DNA of 64,000 bases from Chalciporus piperatus (Eukaryota > Basidiomycota > Agaricomycetes > Boletales > Boletaceae): positions 22,142-86,141 of the forward strand of contig JBBPTG010000109.1 in NCBI GenBank assembly GCA_038093975.1. The letters run 5' to 3'. Numbering within the stretch: the stretch's first letter is position 1; every line of letters begins with the position of its first letter. A program made the position numbers and the translations under genes. The notes under the pieces are model-generated. The model was not told the origin of the DNA and searched no databases. It saw only the letters and a list, made by a program, of their open reading frames with translations. Of this stretch, positions 57,511 through 64,000 are shown one piece after another.

Positions 57511-60500
57511 TCACTCCCCAAGCCACTCCCCCCCACTCGCAAGTCTCGCAAACACCCCACCCCTCTCCACAAGTTCCTCATACCTCCCCTCCTCCACAAC
57601 CTCCCCACCGTCCAATACCACCACCCGATCACACATCTTCATCACCTCCACCTTATGCGTCACCATCACCGTCGTCATCGTCGTCGTCGTCCTCCCTGGC
57701 ACTCTCGCCCCCCGAATGGCCTCGAGCACCGCAGCCTGATTCGCACCGTCCAATGCAGACGTACATTCGTCGAGAATGTGAATGCGGGCCAGTGGACGAG
57801 CGAGCGCACGTGCGATTTGAAGCCGTTGGGCTTGTCCACCTGATATGAGCGATGCGTTCTCCCCGACGAGGGTATCGTACCCCTGCGGTAGGCTCAACAC
57901 GAAATCATGCACATTGGCCGCCCGCGCCGCACGGGCAATGTCAGCATCGGATAAGGTGCCCTCGAGTCCATAGGCGATGTTCTCCCGGATGGTCCCATCA
58001 AAGAGATTAGGCGTCTGACTGACGACAGCGATGTGGCTCCGGAGGTGATGCACGTCCGTTGAACGGAGTTCGTTAGGACCGATGGAGATCGTGCCCGACG
58101 TAGGCTCGTACAACCGCTGCAACAACGCCGCCACCGTCGACTTGCCACACCCAGACGCACCCACGAGCGCTACACATTCACCCTCTGAGACCGTCATCGA
58201 CAAATTCTTGAGTACGGGCGTATCAGGGTTCGTCGGGTAGGCGAACGACACATTCTTGAGCACGACATCGCCATCGATCGGGGGCCTCAGCATCCCCCGC
58301 GATTCAGTCGTTGCATCCGTGGACAACGTCACGAGCTCGAACAAATCCGTCGTCGCCTGTACGCTCTTGGCAATCTTTTGAGTAAACGCCATGAGTTGAC
58401 TACCGATCGTGACCGTGAAAACGACGAGATTGAGGACTTGGACCATTTGGAGATAGGTGTAGGTGCCTTTGGCGATCAGGACAGCGCCCACGTAGAAGAG
58501 GAGGGCTTCGGCGAGGTAGATGAGTGCGGAGGCGACACCGTAAGTACATCCTTCGACGAACGCGCCACGGATACCAGTGGACAGACAGAGTGAAATCGCT
58601 TTATCGAATTGGGATTGGAGGACCGGTTCGAGGGACATGGAGCGGATGCTTCGAACATTGAGGATCGACTATATCAAATGACCGATCATCAGTACCAACG
58701 TCCTCAGTCCAAAACGACGAACGAGAGACCCACCTCGTAGTAAACTCTCGCAACAGCCTCCCTAGCCCTCTTATTCCTCAACTCACACCTCGCCACCAAA
58801 CTCGCCTGAACACCCATCACCCCAATAAACACCGGACCGATCGCAATCCCCACCAAGGTCAACTGCCATCCCCACACCATCGCCCAAATCAATCCCAAGC
58901 CCATCATCGCAACGACGACGACGAATTGAGCCATGACGACCGCGACGAGCGTACGGGCGTCGTCGGCGTCTTTGACGAGCACTTGGGCAAGCGCCGGGGG
59001 GGAGTGGGAGGGTGAGTCAAACCAGGATTTGTCTTGCGAGAGGACGCGGGAGTAGACGGTGTTTCGCAGACGGGTGACCCAACGGATGGCAGAGGTTTCC
59101 ATGAGGAAGTATTTGGTACCCACGAGAAGACCATCGATGGCTGCGATACCGAGGACGATACCGCCGTACCAGTTGATGGTGCTCTGGTCCGCTGGGTTCG
59201 CAGAGACCTCGAACATGAGACGAGAGAGCAAGAAGGAGAAAATGGGTGTCATAGCACCGCTGCCCAAACATGCCAAAAGACCGAGGAAAAGAAGAGGTTT
59301 GGCGGGAAGAGTAGGGTATATGCGTCGCAAAGTTGCAAAGAAACCGGGTGTAGCTGGGTGTGAGTGAGGCTCCGAGACTTCAGGTACATTGTCCTTTGCG
59401 ATGGGCCGAGATGCTTGAGAGGTAGAGGCAAGAGCAACGGGAGGAGCACCACGCGCTTTCCTCAGCCGTTTCTCGCGTCTTCCAGCAGCCTGCTCCGCAC
59501 TCCTCTGCAAATGAAGCTTCTCGCTCTCGAACTCATCATCATCTTCCACCAGCGGCTCACTCGACGTGGCAGACGCGAATGGCGAATTGAACGCCGGAGA
59601 AATAGGAGTAAACTGCAAACTGAGTCGTCGACCATCATAAGCGCGTGTAGGGTACGTCGGCGAAGGAATCAAGATCGACATGCTCGAAGGTCTCCTCGGT
59701 CTCCCAGCCGCCCCACCTTCGAACTCGGTTGCATGGTCCAGGACGAGAGGAGAAGCGACAGGTAGCGGTGGAAGTTCATCCCGGTTCCTCGTGAGCTCCG
59801 CAACGACATCAAACATCCACCCTCCAAGCGCCATCGTGACAGGCCTCACGCTCCCAAGCGTCGGTGCAAGACTAAAATGCCTCGCGTTGGCCTCTTGCGT
59901 TTCGCGTGCTTCTTCGTCCTGAGACGCAAGAATCTCCGCGACTTCTTCGTGGACAGGTGGGCGTTCGTCTTGTTCTTTGTCGTCGTCTTTGGCGGTTGCA
60001 CCGGCTTCTCGTAACATCCGTTGCCATTCACCGTCCGCTTTCTCGAGGTCTCCTCGGAAGCCTTGTTCGACGACAGATCCTTCTCGCATCACGTACACGA
60101 AATCGTCGGCATTGATGCTCGTCAAATCATGCGTGATGATGATCGTCGTTTTCTGCGTTCTCGTCCGCCACGCCCTAATCGCCGCAGTCGTCAACAACCG
60201 TGTCGGAGGATCGAGTGCCGAAGTCGATTCGTCTACACAAGCACCATGCATCGTGAGCGAGGTCATTTACAGACGACATGAACGAAGCGAACATACCAAG
60301 AATCAGGACCTCGGGATCTCGTATCCTCGACCGGGCGAGTGCTAATCGTTGGCGCATGCCACCACTCAAGACGACACCACCATCTTCTTCGCCGTTCTCT
60401 CCGGTCCCAGCCAAGATCGTATCGTAGCCCGCGTCCAAACCGTAGACCCACCCTTCCAACATGGCCAATCGACACGCTTCCTCCACTTCAGCCCTCGTTA

Positions 60501-62188
60501 CGTCTTCAGCACACCGTCCACTTCCGACAGCACCGAGAGCGACGTTCCAATGAATGGAGCCCCTGAACACCTGTGCGCCGACACCAGCCGAACCTTGCGT
60601 GACTCCCGCGACGTGCCTTCGCACCCAAGCAGAATCGAGATAGCGTACATCCTGTTCGTCAAGTAACACGTCACCCTTCCCGAGGGCAGGCGTATAATAA
60701 CCAAGAAGGATCGATCCGAGCGTCGATTTACCGCAGCCGGATGGACCGACGATGAACGTCGTTTCGCGTGATGGAAGGTACATATCTACATCGCAAAGAA
60801 CGGGATTGTCGGGACGAGTGGGGTATGCAAAGGTCATGTTTGTGATGGTGAAATCGCCATAGAAATTACAAGGGGTGATGCGACGAAGCAGCAGGGTCTT
60901 ACGATTGACGGCTGAGGGGATTTGTTCGAAGGGAGAGATGACGGTGGCAAGTTCTGCTGCTGCTGCTTTGCCCTTGGCCAAGACGACCATGAGCGGGACT
61001 GCCATCTGAAGGTTACTGGTTGCGATTAAGCATGCCCAGAAGACGCTCATGACGTCACCAGGTTTGTTCTTGCCCTCTCGGACGAGGTGAGCACCGAACC
61101 AGAAACCCTGCACGAACATGGCCATGGTCACAAACTGGCTAGCACCAGAGGTAATCCCCCAGACAGTCGCGAGGGATTGGACTGCGACGCCAACACGTGA
61201 GAGGAGTGAGTGTTCGTGAGAGGCTGCATTTGCTGCTTTGACCCCGCCGATATTTGACGCCACTCGAGTGATAAGGGAGGCGGCGAGGGCAATGAGCGTT
61301 CGCTCTTGAGCAAGACGGGGAGACGCGAACACTTGGGAGAAACCCTGAATAAGGATGAGGAAGGGAAGTGCGGAGAGGATGACAAGCGTTAATAATGGTG
61401 ACCAAGTGAATGCGAGAATGAGAGCTGTTAATGTTGTAGTTAAATATTGAATAAGCTGGCCAGCAGCGAGAGAAGATGCCGCGCGGACTTCGTCGGTTTC
61501 TCTGTTGAATGAAAGAATGAGGACAAATTGTGGCAGTGGCAGACGACGCTGCTTACCTTGCAAACTTTGCCATTAGACCGCCAGCGCCAATGGGAGCGCC
61601 CTGTCCATACATGTCCTGCACGTTGGATGGATTTTTTTCGCCTCCCATGCGAGTGTCGAACCACTCCATCTCCTTGTGCACGACTGCATTGTAGACCTTT
61701 CGTCTTAGTTCGACGACGTTGAATTCACCGGTCCATATCCAGAGACTGCTCGTAATGCTACTCATGACGAGTGCGCCAAATCCCAGTGCAACCAACTCGA
61801 GCGCAGCAATGCCGACCCCATGAAGGAGAGTATCCTTTGCTTCCTGAGATGGATGCGAGGTGACGGGGAAAGCGGCGAACGCATTGAAAGAATTCCCGAT
61901 GACGTAGGTCATGAAAGGCGCGATGCCACCCGCGGCAATGGATGAAAGGATAGCGGGTGCGAGGAGGACAAGCTTACGTCTAGGGGTGAGGAACGAGAAG
62001 AGCAGTTTTATTGTCGGTGCTGGGGACGGTGGATGAGAATTGTCATTGGCATGGAGGGGGGGAAGGGAGACGTCGGATCTCTCTCGTTTGGTATCAATAG
62101 AAGAGAGTGAAGAGCGTGAGTCTCTGAGCGATGTTCGAATAGACGGATCAGTGACAAGGTCGACGACGTCCAAGTCTGATTCGGTCAT
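57511..62188 (-). CDS. Full-length MDR/ABCB-type ABC transporter, STE6-like
   Basis: About 1,470 residues, order TMD1-NBD1-linker-TMD2-NBD2. The start MTESDLDVVDLVTDPS is followed by TMD1 (LLAPAILSSIAAGGIAPFMT). NBD1 has Walker A VGPSGCGKSTLGSILLG, signature VVLSGGMRQRLALARS and Walker B LIL|DESTSALD, with H-loop IIITHDLTS. The long acidic linker (about 59950-59400) precedes TMD2. NBD2 shows VGASGCGKSTVAALLQR, SLISGGQAQRLQIARAL, HILDECTSALD and VMVTHKVEV. Both ATP sites look complete, including the catalytic Glu. The layout resembles fungal a-factor (lipopeptide pheromone) exporters of the STE6 type. A broader drug exporter is the alternative. Introns interrupt near 61560, 60270 and 58720. 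Confidence 0.9.
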
Positions 62189-62974
62189 CGCTGTGTGAGA
62201 CGACGAGCAACGAGCTGGTCGCTGCCTGTGATGAGGAGAAAGAGGGGAGAGAGACGTGCCATATACAATTCCGATCTCTCATTTTTGTTCTCTCTAACAG
62301 GTAAAGACGCGCTATTGTTCAATCTCTTTGTCGTGTTGACACCCACGTGGTAAAGACAATAAGACGATCGATTAGGTAATCGACTTTCAGGCACAGGTGC
62401 TTTGTGTCCGTGGGGAAACTCGCCAAGTGCCTTGTCCGCAACTTATTGGCCGTCGAAACGTGTGAGGAGAAGACAAAGCAGTTGGAAAGGATCGAGTCAG
62501 CTTTCTTTGACTAGCAGACATGGAAATAATCACCAGATCAGCCTTTCAAAGCGCCTCGAGGACTCAACGCGTTCGCCGCATACGTCATCCTCAGCAGGTG
62601 TCCGTCCAAGTCCGGCATGCTGCTCGGCCCGGTGATGAGTTGATGACGTAGTTTTCAAGTTGGACGTCCTCTTGATGTCTCAATCAAGGCAATTTCGACT
62701 GCACGTACATTGCCGGTCGCGGACGGGGTCGCGTTTCGCTATCTCCTACGCGCCATTACGATGCAACAATGGTAACAGTCTGCCTTCATGAAAGCGGTAC
62801 GGGAAACCTTGAACGTGCGGAGTGCCGTCGTGTTTGCGGGCAGGTCAGAGCACGAGGAAGGTATCTTGGTGGGTGAACTGGGGACAGTGAGTGGTTGTAG
62901 TAAACCTTCAAGTTGAATGTTGCCAGGAAGTATGGTCAGTGCGATCGTTTCGCCGACACTGGGAATACCTTCTA
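62189..62974. promoter_or_regulatory. Upstream region of the ABC transporter gene
   Basis: About 790 bp with no supported gene, between the ABC start and the lectin right arm. It should contain the ABC promoter on the minus strand. Confidence 0.45.
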
Positions 62975-63324
62975 GCAGGGAAATACTAGCAGCTTCTATG
63001 TCGATCTTCCAAATGACGCTGCCCAGACAATAGCATCAATAGTCGGTCGTGCATGTCACTTCGAGATACCTTCCGCGTGGACGGTCGAAGCGGCCAAACA
63101 CCTTCATTTTTCTTGTGATTACTTCAGGGTGATCGGACGGACTCGAACAACTTTGTTTCCTTTTGCTACCTCCTACAGACAACACTGATACTGATAATAC
63201 AAATCACAGACATCGCACACTCTGTCGACTGATCGTCGAGCGTGATACAATGAGGCAACCTTTCCTCTGCCAAACTCGCTCATAAGTCATCTATAACTTG
63301 GCGATAAGTATATACAGTACTCAC

Positions 63325-63756
63325 TCATCCAATGATGACGTTGGCCGCGAGGTCTTTGCCCTCTTGGACCGTGAACCTGACTTCAACCTTGGTTCCGGCT
63401 GCACTAGTGACGTTATACTCGGACAGCTGTTTCTCCCTCATAAAGTCCCTCCCTCCCTTGTTGTAGTACTGCGAGTTGATCAACAGGCCAGTCTCTTCGG
63501 GACCAAGACCCGTCACCGCGTCGCACCACCGCTTGTTGTTGTGAACACCGACAGCGATCAGGATCCGCTCGCCTTTGTCGGACATGAGCCTGATGGTGCC
63601 CGACGTGCCACTGCCACCCATGGTAAGGATGCAGTGACCATCTTGCTCAGACCAGGTTCCGCCGTTGGCGAAGTTGAAGACGGTCTTCTCGACGACGGAG
63701 AAGTGGCCGCGAGCGGGGTTGGCCTGGTAGAGGGCAAGCTTGATAGAGTAAGACAT
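63325..63756 (-). CDS. Fungal fruit-body lectin, copy 2
   Basis: 143 residues, intronless, same family as copy 1 (51471-51902). I see two conservative differences (SEQDGHCIL for SEQEGHCIL, IAVGVHNNK for IAVGIHNNK). The leader, TATA box and 3' flank are also shared but have diverged more than the coding region. The gene is on the opposite strand to copy 1, 11.4 kb away, immediately upstream of the ABC transporter gene and on its strand. Confidence 0.95.
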   Translation of the reverse strand: MSYSIKLALYQANPARGHFSVVEKTVFNFANGGTWSEQDGHCILTMGGSGTSGTIRLMSDKGERILIAVGVHNNKRWCDAVTGLGPEETGLLINSQYYNKGGRDFMREKQLSEYNVTSAAGTKVEVRFTVQEGKDLAANVIIG

Positions 63757-63860
63757 GGTTTCTAGAGTACGGAATCTTCAGTGACAGCGCAGAGAACGAG
63801 GAAAGACCGACTTGTTGGGATGAGGGATTGCATTGAAAGATCTTGAAAGAAGTGGGGTGG

Positions 63861-63868
63861 TTTATATA
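63861..63868 (-). promoter_or_regulatory. TATA box of lectin gene 2
   Basis: TATATAAA on the minus strand, 105 nt before the ATG at 63756, mirroring the one at copy 1. Confidence 0.6.
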
Positions 63869-64000
63869 GTGTGTTTCGTGTCCAAGTTAAGCCATATCAC
63901 TTGACGAGGGGCAGAAGCTTCTCTTGCACCCGGGTGGACCCAGGACGGGGGGAAGTAGCATTCAAATTGTGGGGTGGTTGAGAATTCATCACCGTCGTTC

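Larger units (their letters stand above)
62975..64000 (-). repeat. Right arm of lectin inverted duplication (runs off the window)
   Basis: Reverse complement of about 51225-52235. The last 17 bases of the window still match the start of the left arm, so the true length of the duplication is not visible here. Confidence 0.85.

Noticed and set aside
63298..63765. 155-residue plus-strand frame opposite lectin copy 2 (and its twin at 51462-51977)
   Set aside because: Open on both copies only because the lectin coding DNA is nearly identical. The lectin frame has the family signature.
51225..64000. Lectin inverted repeat as a pure assembly artefact
   Set aside because: The flanks carry many substitutions and small indels between arms, so they are distinct loci. 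Long-read confirmation would still be useful.

Overview
The window is nuclear DNA from a mushroom-forming basidiomycete (Agaricomycete). The evidence is genes broken by many short (about 50-60 nt) GT-AG introns, a myosin-motor chitin synthase, an Agaricus-type fruit-body lectin, a NACHT/ankyrin STAND receptor, a KDZ-type DNA transposon with cysteine clusters, and an intron-containing tRNA-Pro. There are no operons, CRISPR arrays or prokaryotic signals. Most genes are read as exon mosaics, so spans are more reliable than exact exon edges.

Layout. 1-9.6 kb: a minisatellite, then on the minus strand a NACHT-ankyrin receptor and a DDX60/Ski2-like DExH RNA helicase. 10.4-16 kb (plus strand): an aldo/keto reductase, myo-inositol oxygenase and a HAD phosphatase. 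The first two could act in sequence (inositol to glucuronate to gulonate). 16.2-20.4 kb (minus): a small G-domain protein and an RBR E3 ubiquitin ligase of RNF216 type. 20.5-22.3 kb (plus): a Vps68/TMEM50 gene and a tandem paralogue broken by a one-base frameshift. 22.6-23.3 kb: a TIR element built around an almost perfect palindrome of about 450 bp. 23.5-29.2 kb: a conserved-looking protein of unknown function, an F-box protein, and two copies of a 117-bp segment either side of the F-box gene.

29.3-37.2 kb is a transposon block. A 2-kb TIR element abuts a 5.8-kb KDZ-type element that carries an apparently intact SWIM/CxC transposase, plus-strand accessory ORFs and a captured piece of a Sec1/Munc18 gene with its introns. 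37.7-46 kb: a disordered hypothetical protein, tRNA-Pro(TGG), and a full-length myosin-chitin synthase. 47.5-49.7 kb: a ferric reductase (minus).

51.2-64 kb: two almost identical lectin genes lie in inverted orientation in arms of about 1 kb. Between them are a truncated ABC nucleotide-binding-domain pseudogene, an unrecognised minus-strand coding candidate, an MFS transporter and a complete MDR-type ABC transporter resembling fungal mating-pheromone (STE6-like) exporters. The right arm runs off the window.

The most unusual items are the Sec1 gene fragment inside the KDZ element, the palindromic TIR element, and the inverted lectin duplication with a direct partial duplication of the neighbouring ABC gene. 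No wholly new enzymatic system is evident from sequence alone.
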